Position numbers and translations under genes: made by a program. A stretch of DNA of 16,681 bases from DATGHS01 sp035307785 (GTDB lineage Bacteria; Planctomycetota; Planctomycetia; Gemmatales; Gemmataceae), in the NCBI GenBank assembly GCA_035307785.1, contig DATGHS010000347.1, forward strand, positions 1 to 16,681. Direction: 5' to 3'. Below the pieces are notes generated by a model. The model did no database searches, was not told where the DNA came from, and saw only the letters and a list, made by a program, of their open reading frames with translations. Shown here piece after piece: positions 6,261 through 14,619 of the stretch (within the stretch, counting starts at the first letter, position 1; each line of letters opens with the position of its first letter).

Positions 6261-9200
6261 ATGTCGATGTGGAATTCTTTAACTCATTGGCTTCGATCTG
6301 AAAAAATTGACCGGAAAGCTGCTCGTTGTGCGAAATTGAATCCACCAAAGCGCAACCTTCGCCGATCGCGCCCACGCCTCGAACTTCTCGAAGACCGGAT
6401 CACGCCAGCTTATACCATTACCGATCTCGCCGCATTCACCGGTCCCCAGGTAAATACGGGGCCGGCGGGTAATGGCGCCAATCCCGCATTCGGTTCCTTG
6501 CTCCAGGACAGTAACGGGAATCTTTTTGGCACCACCACCCTGGGCAGCACCAACACCAATAACCTGGGCACGATTTTCGAATGGATCAAGGGCACTGGCA
6601 GCATCCAAGTTCTCGCCAATTTCACCAGCGGCAATACTGGCACGGGGACAAATCCCGAATCCGGCCTGATTGCTGACAGCAATGGCAATCTCTATGGCAC
6701 CACTTCTGCAGGCGGCGCCAATGGTTTGGGCACCGTGTTCGAATGGGTCAAGAGCAGCGGCACTATCACGGTTCTCGGAAGTTTCGCCGGGGCATCAAAC
6801 GGACAGACCCCGGAATGTACCCTGATTGCTGACGGCAGCGGCAATCTCTATGGCACCACCACGGCCGGAGGCGCTAATGGTTTTGGCACGGTGTTCGAAT
6901 GGGTCAAGAGCACCGGCAACATCAATGCCCTCGCCAGTTTCACCGCTGCCCAGGGCAAAAGCCCCGTCGCCGGATTGATTACCGACGCCAGCGGCAATCT
7001 CTATGGCACTACCACTTCCGGCGGCAGCAACAACTTTGGCACGGTGTTCGAATGGGTCAAGAGCAGCGGCAACATCCAGGTGCTGGGCAATTTCACCGGA
7101 GGGGCGGCGGGAACCGGAACCGCTTCCTACTCTGGAGTTATTGCCGATGGTGCCGGCAATCTTTACGGCACGACCTTTAGCGGCGGCCTTAATAACGACG
7201 GGACGATCTTCGAATGGGTCAAGAGCACCGGCAACATCCAGGTGCTCCAAAGTTTCACGAACTCTACTGGGCTAAACTCCACCTCCAGCCTGATTTTCGA
7301 CAGTAACGGCAATCTTTTTGGCACGAGCCAAGCCGGCGGCGCCAATAACGATGGTACCGTGTTTGAATGGCTTGCGGGTACCGGCCAAATCCAAGTCCTC
7401 TCCAGTTTTACAGGCGGGAATGGCCAAACCCCCGAAGGCGGGTTGGTGGCCGATGCCAGCGGCAATCTTTACGGCGCTGCGTTCAGAGGCGGCGCCAACA
7501 ACTTCGGCGCGGTGTTCGAAGCGGTCCCACCACCGCAGGTTGTCAGCGTTACGCCGAGCGCGGCCACCACTGGCGAGCTTCCCATAGGCACACTCACGTT
7601 GCAAGTGAAATTCAGCCAGGTGGTTGTCGGTGCCGACCAGGCCAGCAATTACCAACTGCAGAATCAAGGCGCGGACGGCTTGCTGGGAAATGCCGATGAC
7701 GTGATCGTAGCACCCGTCTCGGTAACCTACAGCGGCACCACGGCCACCCTGACGTTTGCCGGTCTGACCCCAGGCGTTTGGCGCCTGACCGTCGACGACA
7801 CCATCACCAACGCCTTCGGCAACCAGCTTGACGGGCTAGGAAACAACACGGTCGCCAACTACTACACCGATTGGGTGGCTGGGAATTCCACGCAGCTCGT
7901 TACCAACGGGGACTTTGAAAACAGCTCCACCGGCTGGACCACCAACGTCAGCCCCAATGGCGCGGTGCCGTATAAGCCGTGGCAAGTTCTGTCTACTGGT
8001 CAATTCGGCGGGCTAAACGGCGCCACTCCGCAAGACGGCACTCATGACATGTCCAACGGCTTCGATGGCACCTTCACCGGCCCGGGGCCGATGCAGTTCA
8101 CCATGTATCAGGACGTTGTCGTTCCTGCCGTATCCACAGTAACCTTGTCGTGGAAGGACCGACTGCAATGGAACATGAACAACAGTGTCAACTGGAACCC
8201 CGCTACTCAGCCGAGAACCTATTCGGTTGAGATCCTGGATCCGACCACGCAGACGGTTCTCGCAACCCCGTATACCTTTACGACTCCGACCAGTCCGAGC
8301 GTCCAAAACCAGGGAGACACTGGCTGGTTGTCGCATTCCTTCGACCTCACGAAATACGCCGGGACGACGGTTCGGTTATATTTCGTTGAGAGCATCCCCG
8401 AGAACTCGACCGGCCCGGGTCAGCTCGAAATCGATTCCATTGCTGCGAACGCGTTTAACGCCGCCGGCTTCACCTCCCCGAATGGCTTTTTCTTCGATCC
8501 CCAAACCACTGACTTTGGGGCCGGGCAATTGGTACAGGGGACCAGCAATGCCTTCGATGGAGCCAACCGCTTGCAGGTAAACGCGACCGATTACCAACCG
8601 TCCTTCGGTACGCCTTCATTGGCCAACGGCGGCCTGACCTTGGTTACGCCGACCCAGATCATGTCCGGCTTGAACGTGAGCCGGCAAATCACCGTCCCGA
8701 ACACTGGCGCTGACGATTTCGCGCGCACGATCGACTATTTCCAGAACAACACCAGTTCCGCCATCAGCGCGACCATCAACGTGATCGGCAATGTAGGCTT
8801 CAATGTCAATACTCAGTGGACCACGCCCACCGGCGGCAACGTACCCACCGTGAATGACAACTGGGTCGAAGCCGATGGCGGCCTTTCGAATAATCTGAGT
8901 CTGCCCCCCGGTGCCGTAACGACAATCTTCGTAATGCACGGTTTTGGACTGAAGCCCTCGGCCGTAAACATTGTCGGCGACGATAACATCGAATGGACCT
9001 ACAACATCACCGTGGCGGCCAACTCCACGGTCGAATTAGGCACGTTCACCATTCAAGCTAACAGCCGACTGCAAGCCCAGGCCGAGGTGAACCACATCCT
9101 ACAACCGGACGGCACCCTCGGCGGTCAGGCAGCGGCTTTCCTCACCTCGGCCGATCTGAATGCCCTGCTCAATTTCCAAAGACAGCCCCTCCCCAAGCAG

Positions 9201-12035
9201 TTTGTCAACATGAACAGCACGAACAACACCGTGTCGTTCACGGTGAACTTGCCCCCCGCGGCGCCAAACACTTTGACAGTCACGCCGACTTCGGACAACC
9301 AAGGAGTCATCCCCAACGCCAATCTGTCCGTTACTCCTGGCGCCGGGCCCAGCGACCGGGTTCTAACGCTAACTCCGAACCCGAACGTCACCGGCGAAGC
9401 CAACATCACCTTGACGGTGCAGGATCCCGTCTCGCTGCAAAGCTACAATCTAGTGGTTCCTGTCTTGGTCACCACGACGGAATCGCTCAACTTCACGGAT
9501 GATTTCAACCGGGCCGACATCCCCTTCCTGGGCGTCGGTTGGAATGAGAACGTGGGCGATTTCGCTACCCTGGGTTCTCGTGGCATTGGCAATGCCGCGC
9601 CGGTTAACCTGGCCACCGTGAATGGCGTGTCCGCCACAGACGTTTCAGTTTTGGGCACCTTTCAGCTTTCGGCCGTCGGCAGCTTCGCTGGTTTGGTCGC
9701 CCGATATTCTGGACCTGGCGACAAGAATATGTACCTGGGTGAACTGACGAAGACGTCTTCCACGGTCTACACAGCCACGATTTTGAAGAACTTCGGCGGA
9801 GTCTGGACACAGTTGGCTTCTCAAACAGTGGCGGCGGCGACGGGCAATGACCAGTTGGAGTTCGACGTCATCGGCTCGAACTTGACGTTGTTCGTGGATG
9901 GTGCCCAGGCCGCGAGCGCCACCGACATTTCCATTAAAGGCGCGGGTTCCGCGGGTGTGCGCATGTCGCCCGGCGTGACTGTCAGCAACTTCGCTTTCCC
10001 GTTTGTCGACAACTTCACTGTAAATGGCGCTTTGAGTCCTCCCTGGACGATCCAGCAGGGCAATTTCATCGTGAATTCGGGCCTGGTGAATGGCACCACG
10101 GGGCTGAATATTGCCACGGTCAACAGCCTTAGCTACCTCAACGTGGCCGTCCAGGCCAATGTGAACTTAACGGGGTCAGGGCAGTTCGTTGGATTGCTGT
10201 CCCGTTATGGCGGCCCGGGCGACACGAATATGTACTGGGCCGGGCTGGTCGGCGGCCAGGCGCAAATCTGGCGCAATGTCGGCGGAAACTGGGTTCTATT
10301 AACGGCCCAGAGTGTGGCGGGCACCAGCGGCACGCTACGGTTGGAAACAGCCAGCACGTCGTTAAAACTATTCCTGAATGGCACTTTGGTGGCCTGGGCG
10401 AACGACGCGGCCATCAACGGCGTTGGCACGGTGGGCATTCGCATGAGTTCCGGCGCCACTGTCGGCAACTTCAGCGCCACGGCCATCGGTTTGACCAACC
10501 CCAGCTTGGCCTTCAGCGACAATTTCAGCACCGCGATCAGGCAGCAGTTAAGTCCAAATTGGTTAAACCAGGTGGGTAGTTTCCAGGTGAACGGCGGCGT
10601 GGCCGCTGGACTCGACACTCTGGATGTTGCTACCCTCAACGGTGTCAATGCACCTGATGTCGCCGTGCAGGCCAATGTCAATCTGGCCACTGGCCAGTAT
10701 GTCGGCTTGGTGGCCCGCTACAGCGGCCCGGGCGACGGCAACATGTATTGGGCCGGGCTGGTCGGCGGTCAGGCGCAGATTTGGCGCAATCTAGGCGGCA
10801 ACTGGGTCGAGTTGGCGGCTCAAAACGTGGCCGTCAGTAGCGGTACGCTGATTTTCCAGGTCCAGGGCACATCGCTAAGATTGCTTTTGAACAACAGCAT
10901 GGTGGCCAATGCCAAAGATTCGGCGTTGACGAGCGGCAGTGTGGGCGTTCGGGCGAGTGCCGGCGCCACGGTTGCCAACTTCAGCGCCAAGCGGTATCTC
11001 GCAACGAATGCGATTCTGCCCTTTAGCGATGGCTTCAACATCGCAGCCAATCAGCAGCTGAGTAACAATTGGTTGAACCAGGTTGGCAATTTCCAGGTAG
11101 CTGGCGGCGTAGCCACGGGCCAGGCCGGCCTGGACGTCGCCACCCTCAACAGCGTCAATGTGGCCAATGTGTCCGTCCAAGCGGATATCAACGTGATTGT
11201 TGGCCAGTTCTCCGGCCTGGTCGCCCGGTACGGCGGCCCTGGCGACAACAACATGTACTGGGCCGGCGTGGATGCGACCAGTGGAAATTACGTAGCTGAG
11301 ATCTGGCGCAACGTGGGCGGTATTTGGGCCGAGTTGTTCGCCCACGGTATCGGCAGCGGCAGCGGCACACTCCGCTTTGAGGTCGTGGGCGATTCGCTGA
11401 AACTGTTCCAGCAAAACAACCTGGTGGCTTCTGCCAACGATACCTTTTTGACCACGGGGACTGTAGGCATGCGGGCCTCAAGCGGCTCACCGTTAGACAA
11501 CTTTAGCGCCTCCGTGTTGGCCCCAATCCTGTCCTTTAGCGATAATTTCAGCACCCCTTCCAGTCAATTGAGTTCGAGCTGGGCGACCCGGCTTGGTAAT
11601 TTCCAAGTGTCTGGCGGCATGGCGACCGCCCAGTTCGGCGTCAACGTCGCTACTGTAAACGGGTTGTTAGCTGCCAATTCGACCGTGCAGGCTCTTGTAA
11701 CCGTGGCGAACGGTCAGTATGGCGGCGTCGTCTCCCGTTTTAGCGGCCCGGGTGATTCCAACATGTATTGGGCGGGCTTGTACAACTCGGGTGGCTCTGT
11801 CCAAGTCATGTTATGGCTCAACCTCGGCGGCAACTGGTACGAGCTAAAGAATGCGGCGGTGGGCAGCAACACCGCCACCATCCAGCTGGTTACGTCTGGT
11901 ACTTCGCTGACGGTGTTCGTGAATGGAGTGTCGACGCTTAGCGTTACCGACGGCAACCTCGCTGGGCCCGGAACCGTTGGAATTCGGGCCTCGGCCGGGG
12001 CATCGATCCAAGATTTCGTTGCTACAAGCCCGTGA
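6261..12035 (+). CDS. Giant secreted repeat protein: GloVer repeats, Ig/CBM-like domains and five 170-residue C-terminal repeats
   Basis: 1924 residues with almost no cysteine and rich in Gly, Asn, Thr, Ser and Val, typical of cell-surface proteins. Residues 1-50 are basic and not hydrophobic, ending in RLELLEDRITPA, a motif recurrent at the start of large planctomycete extracellular proteins. Residues about 52-423 hold seven copies of the Gloeo_Verruco (GloVer, TIGR03803-type) repeat with core D-x-x-GNLYGTT-x-x-GG-x-N-x-x-GTVFEW. Residues about 424-530 resemble an SbsA-type Ig-like domain; about 545-735 begin with NGDFENSSTGW and look like a carbohydrate-binding jelly roll; about 737-950 start SPNGFFFDPQTTDFG and are unassigned; about 1010-1070 resemble an Ig-like/cadherin-like domain. 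Residues 1076-1924 are five tandem LamG/concanavalin-like units. No sortase, PEP-CTERM or other C-terminal sorting signal is visible. An adhesive or matrix role is inferred. The start has GAGG at 8 nt. Confidence 0.88.
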   Translation: MSMWNSLTHWLRSEKIDRKAARCAKLNPPKRNLRRSRPRLELLEDRITPAYTITDLAAFTGPQVNTGPAGNGANPAFGSLLQDSNGNLFGTTTLGSTNTNNLGTIFEWIKGTGSIQVLANFTSGNTGTGTNPESGLIADSNGNLYGTTSAGGANGLGTVFEWVKSSGTITVLGSFAGASNGQTPECTLIADGSGNLYGTTTAGGANGFGTVFEWVKSTGNINALASFTAAQGKSPVAGLITDASGNLYGTTTSGGSNNFGTVFEWVKSSGNIQVLGNFTGGAAGTGTASYSGVIADGAGNLYGTTFSGGLNNDGTIFEWVKSTGNIQVLQSFTNSTGLNSTSSLIFDSNGNLFGTSQAGGANNDGTVFEWLAGTGQIQVLSSFTGGNGQTPEGGLVADASGNLYGAAFRGGANNFGAVFEAVPPPQVVSVTPSAATTGELPIGTLTLQVKFSQVVVGADQASNYQLQNQGADGLLGNADDVIVAPVSVTYSGTTATLTFAGLTPGVWRLTVDDTITNAFGNQLDGLGNNTVANYYTDWVAGNSTQLVTNGDFENSSTGWTTNVSPNGAVPYKPWQVLSTGQFGGLNGATPQDGTHDMSNGFDGTFTGPGPMQFTMYQDVVVPAVSTVTLSWKDRLQWNMNNSVNWNPATQPRTYSVEILDPTTQTVLATPYTFTTPTSPSVQNQGDTGWLSHSFDLTKYAGTTVRLYFVESIPENSTGPGQLEIDSIAANAFNAAGFTSPNGFFFDPQTTDFGAGQLVQGTSNAFDGANRLQVNATDYQPSFGTPSLANGGLTLVTPTQIMSGLNVSRQITVPNTGADDFARTIDYFQNNTSSAISATINVIGNVGFNVNTQWTTPTGGNVPTVNDNWVEADGGLSNNLSLPPGAVTTIFVMHGFGLKPSAVNIVGDDNIEWTYNITVAANSTVELGTFTIQANSRLQAQAEVNHILQPDGTLGGQAAAFLTSADLNALLNFQRQPLPKQFVNMNSTNNTVSFTVNLPPAAPNTLTVTPTSDNQGVIPNANLSVTPGAGPSDRVLTLTPNPNVTGEANITLTVQDPVSLQSYNLVVPVLVTTTESLNFTDDFNRADIPFLGVGWNENVGDFATLGSRGIGNAAPVNLATVNGVSATDVSVLGTFQLSAVGSFAGLVARYSGPGDKNMYLGELTKTSSTVYTATILKNFGGVWTQLASQTVAAATGNDQLEFDVIGSNLTLFVDGAQAASATDISIKGAGSAGVRMSPGVTVSNFAFPFVDNFTVNGALSPPWTIQQGNFIVNSGLVNGTTGLNIATVNSLSYLNVAVQANVNLTGSGQFVGLLSRYGGPGDTNMYWAGLVGGQAQIWRNVGGNWVLLTAQSVAGTSGTLRLETASTSLKLFLNGTLVAWANDAAINGVGTVGIRMSSGATVGNFSATAIGLTNPSLAFSDNFSTAIRQQLSPNWLNQVGSFQVNGGVAAGLDTLDVATLNGVNAPDVAVQANVNLATGQYVGLVARYSGPGDGNMYWAGLVGGQAQIWRNLGGNWVELAAQNVAVSSGTLIFQVQGTSLRLLLNNSMVANAKDSALTSGSVGVRASAGATVANFSAKRYLATNAILPFSDGFNIAANQQLSNNWLNQVGNFQVAGGVATGQAGLDVATLNSVNVANVSVQADINVIVGQFSGLVARYGGPGDNNMYWAGVDATSGNYVAEIWRNVGGIWAELFAHGIGSGSGTLRFEVVGDSLKLFQQNNLVASANDTFLTTGTVGMRASSGSPLDNFSASVLAPILSFSDNFSTPSSQLSSSWATRLGNFQVSGGMATAQFGVNVATVNGLLAANSTVQALVTVANGQYGGVVSRFSGPGDSNMYWAGLYNSGGSVQVMLWLNLGGNWYELKNAAVGSNTATIQLVTSGTSLTVFVNGVSTLSVTDGNLAGPGTVGIRASAGASIQDFVATSP
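6410..7530 (+). repeat. Seven GloVer repeats inside the giant gene
   Basis: The GNL(Y/F)GT core recurs at 6516, 6684, 6840, 6993, 7155, 7308 and 7461, i.e. every 153-168 bp (51-56 codons). Several units share long near-identical DNA, for example GAATGGGTCAAGAGC near 6741, 6897, 7050 and 7212, suggesting recent duplication or gene conversion. The family is known from cyanobacteria and Verrucomicrobia-like bacteria; a beta-propeller-like arrangement is plausible with seven copies but is inferred. Confidence 0.85.
9486..12035 (+). repeat. Five tandem ~510-bp (170-residue) repeats at the 3' end of the giant gene
   Basis: Unit starts fall at residues 1076, 1246, 1416, 1586 and 1757, with the last ending at the C-terminus (1924): lengths 170, 170, 170, 171 and 168. 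Each unit has an FSDNF-like opening, a VATVNG-type segment, the signature (Y/F)-(S/G)-GPGD-x-NMYW, an IWRN-GG-W segment, and ends with GTVGIRxSxGATVxNF. The fold is likely a LamG/concanavalin-like beta sandwich. Unit 1 is the most divergent (MYLGEL in place of MYWAGL). Confidence 0.9.
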
Positions 12036-12046
12036 TCCAAGGTGGT

Positions 12047-12076
12047 CCCCCGCTTCGAGCCGACTCGAAGCGGGGG
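12047..12076 (+). terminator. Strong hairpin after the giant gene
   Basis: CCCCCGCTTCGAG (12047-12059) pairs perfectly with CTCGAAGCGGGGG (12064-12076) around loop CCGA, beginning 11 nt after the stop codon. There is no T-run after it. It probably ends or attenuates transcription, or protects the 3' end of the long message, before the TPR-sulfotransferase gene 100 bp further on. Confidence 0.65.
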
Positions 12077-12175
12077 CCGTTGATCAATTCTGACCATTAG
12101 TTCACGCTGAAACGGTTCCTGGCACGTTCCTGACACTTCGGGCTTCCCCCGTTTTCTCGGCAGGGAGAACGCGAC

Positions 12176-14413
12176 ATGTCCGATGCTCTGAGTTTGGCCT
12201 TGCGGCATCACCAGCGTGGCCAACTCGACGACGCAGCTCGCCTCTATCAGAGCATCCTCGCCGAACAGCCGGACCACGCCGATGCGCTGCACTTGCTCGG
12301 TGTCGTCGCCCTTCAGCGCGGCAATCCGGCACAGGCCGTGGAGCTGATTGGCCGAGCGGTTGCCCGCAATCCGCGCATTGCCGCGTACCACAGCAATTTG
12401 GCCGATGCGTACCGGGTTCTCGGTCAGTTTGATCAGGCGATCAGCTGCGGCCGCAGGGCCTTGCTCCTCAAGCCGGACTACCCCGAGGCGGCCAATCATC
12501 TGGGCCTGGCCCTGCAACGCCAGGGAAACCTCCACGCTGCCGCCGAGCAGTTCCGCACCGCCTTGCGCCTGCGGCCCCGATTCGGCCACGCGTTGAACAA
12601 CCTCGGCAACGTCCTCCGGCTGCTCGGCGACCGGGCCGCCGCCTTGGACCATTACCGCCGGGCCGTCGAGATCGACCCGAACCTCGCTGGCGCCCACACT
12701 AATCTTGGGCAATTGCTTCTCGAGCAGTACCAGTTGCACGACGCCCTGAGCCATTTTCAAACTGCCGTCCGCCTGCGCCCCGACTTGGCCGACGTCCACA
12801 ACAACCTGGGCCACGCCTTGCGCGCCCTGGGGCGTCTGGCTGAGGCGCGGCAATCCTACGCCCAAGCGTTGCGGCTCAACCCCGGCTTGGCCATGACTTA
12901 TAACAACATGGGCCAGGCACGCCAGGAAGAGAACGCTCTGGACGACGCGCGGACCTGGTACGAACGGGCCCTGCGCCTCGAACCCAAAAACGCGCGCTTC
13001 CACTGCAGCCTCGGCCGACTTTTGCTGGAGCAACAGAACTACGACGAGGCGTGGAGCCGTTACGGTCTTGCGCTCCAGCTGGATCCGGCCCACGCCGATA
13101 CTCACTTCGGCCTGGGCGCTGTGCGGCATGCCCAAGGGCAGTTGGAAGAGGCGCAGGCCCACTACCAGGACGCACTCCATCATAAGCCGGATTTTGCCAC
13201 TGCTCTCTTCAACCTGGGGGCCGTGCGCCAGGAGTTGGGCGACTTGCCGGACGCCGAACGATGCTGGCGCGAGGCGCTGTCGTACGATCCGCATCTGGCC
13301 ATAGCACATTCCCAACTGGCCCTTTTGCTGCGCGGCCGGTTGCCCGAAGCCGATCTCACGGCCATTCGCCAGTTGCTGGCCAATCCGAATCTGCGCGCTA
13401 GCTGGCGGCGCGCGCTGCTATTTGGCCTGGGCCAGGTGCTCGATGCCCGGGGCGCATACCCGGAAGCGGCTGAACTGCTCCAGCAGGCCAACTCCCTGGC
13501 CATGGCCGAGGCGCACCAGCGCGGTCAGGCCTACGCACCGGCCGCGCATAGGCAGCTCGTTCGCGACATGATTGCGGTATGCTCGCCGGAGTTTTTCGCG
13601 CGCGTGCGCGGGTTCGGCCTGGAGACCGAACGGCCCATCTTCATCGTTGGCCTGCCACGTTCGGGCACGACGCTGACCGAGCAAATCCTCGCCGGTCATT
13701 CGCAGGTGTTCGGCGCCGGCGAGCTGCGCTTCGCGCGCGAGGATTTTGAATCGTTGGGCGCCGGCGACAGCGCCGCCCTGGCGGCGCTGTCCCGCCTGGA
13801 CCACGCGACGGCCCAGCGCCTTGCCGGGCGCCATATGGAACGATTGCGCGCGCTCAACGCCGACAAGGCGCGGGTGGTGGACAAGATGCCGGAAAACTTC
13901 GTCTACCTGGGCTTGCTGGCGGCGCTGTTTCCGCGGGCGAAATTCATTCACTGTCGGCGCGATCTGTGCGACACCGCCGCCTCTTGCTGGGTGACGGATC
14001 TCCTCAAGATGGGCTGGTCCAATGATCCCGACTACCTGGCGAGCTACTTCGAGGAGTACGTGCGCATCATGGATCACTGGCGGCAGGTGCTCCCGGTGCC
14101 GCTCCTGGAAGTGGACTACGAAGAAACCGTGGCCGAATTGGAGCGCGTGGCTCGGCGCCTGGTGGACTGGTGTGGCCTGGAATGGGAACCGGCCTGCCTG
14201 GCGTTTCATGAGGTGAAGCGGCCGGTCCGCACGGCCAGTGCGGTGCAAGTGCGCCAGCCGGTCTCCGCGGGCTCGGTGGGCCGCTGGAAGAACTATGAGC
14301 AATCCCTGGCGCCGCTCTTCGCCCGGCTGAAACGGCTGGAGGAAGGCAAACCGAAACAACCAGTTGCCAACGAAGCCAATCCAAACGAGGATGTTCTCAA
14401 ACAGGGTTTTTAG
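12176..14413 (+). CDS. TPR-repeat sulfotransferase fusion protein
   Basis: 745 residues. Residues about 4-385 are eleven or so tetratricopeptide repeats of 34 residues (for example ALNNLGNVLRLLGDRAAALDHYRRAVEIDP pattern), a protein-binding solenoid. Residues about 470-715 are a PAPS-dependent sulfotransferase: the 5'-phosphosulfate loop PRSGTT is at 494-499, the 3'-phosphate motif HCRRDLCDTAASCW at 592-605 (RRD 594-596, S603), and the conserved VGRWKNYE near 701-708. It would transfer sulfate from PAPS to a hydroxyl of a protein tyrosine, glycan or other acceptor; the TPRs may recruit the acceptor. TPR-sulfotransferase fusions are common in bacteria, but acceptors are mostly unknown. There is no signal peptide. 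GGGAG lies about 9 nt before the ATG. It follows the giant surface-protein gene on the same strand across a hairpin, and converges with the sigma gene. Confidence 0.9.
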   Translation: MSDALSLALRHHQRGQLDDAARLYQSILAEQPDHADALHLLGVVALQRGNPAQAVELIGRAVARNPRIAAYHSNLADAYRVLGQFDQAISCGRRALLLKPDYPEAANHLGLALQRQGNLHAAAEQFRTALRLRPRFGHALNNLGNVLRLLGDRAAALDHYRRAVEIDPNLAGAHTNLGQLLLEQYQLHDALSHFQTAVRLRPDLADVHNNLGHALRALGRLAEARQSYAQALRLNPGLAMTYNNMGQARQEENALDDARTWYERALRLEPKNARFHCSLGRLLLEQQNYDEAWSRYGLALQLDPAHADTHFGLGAVRHAQGQLEEAQAHYQDALHHKPDFATALFNLGAVRQELGDLPDAERCWREALSYDPHLAIAHSQLALLLRGRLPEADLTAIRQLLANPNLRASWRRALLFGLGQVLDARGAYPEAAELLQQANSLAMAEAHQRGQAYAPAAHRQLVRDMIAVCSPEFFARVRGFGLETERPIFIVGLPRSGTTLTEQILAGHSQVFGAGELRFAREDFESLGAGDSAALAALSRLDHATAQRLAGRHMERLRALNADKARVVDKMPENFVYLGLLAALFPRAKFIHCRRDLCDTAASCWVTDLLKMGWSNDPDYLASYFEEYVRIMDHWRQVLPVPLLEVDYEETVAELERVARRLVDWCGLEWEPACLAFHEVKRPVRTASAVQVRQPVSAGSVGRWKNYEQSLAPLFARLKRLEEGKPKQPVANEANPNEDVLKQGF

Positions 14414-14424
14414 AAAATCACGAG

Positions 14425-14460
14425 ATTCTTAAATAGTTTAGTTAAAACTACTTTAAGAAT
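14425..14460 (+). terminator. AT-rich hairpin after the TPR-sulfotransferase gene
   Basis: ATTCTTAAATAGTTT (14425-14439) pairs with AAACTA and TTTAAGAAT (14445-14460) with one bulged C (14451) and a 5-nt loop, starting 12 nt after the stop codon. It lies between convergent genes. It has no T-tract, so a terminator role is inferred from position. The rest of the gap (14461-14619) shows nothing recognisable. Confidence 0.5.
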
Positions 14461-14619
14461 GTCACGGTTTCCGTTGTGGACAGTTTCACGCTTCGCGCTG
14501 CCACATTCTCGCCATGCCGCAGGCGCCTTTATTCGCGCTCCCGAAGAGTGGCGGGTACAGGCAGCAATTTCGGCCATGCGGCCGGTCGGTCCCCGCTGTT
14601 TTGAAGCAGCTGCTTTCGA

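Noticed and set aside
11714..13315. 533-codon open frame on the minus strand
   Set aside because: It lies opposite the giant gene's last repeat and the TPR repeats, both strongly supported. High GC content keeps antisense frames open; the translation shows no known domain.
13418..14359. 313-codon open frame on the minus strand
   Set aside because: It is antisense to the sulfotransferase domain, whose motifs are clear. It has an Arg/His/Gln-rich composition typical of shadow frames.
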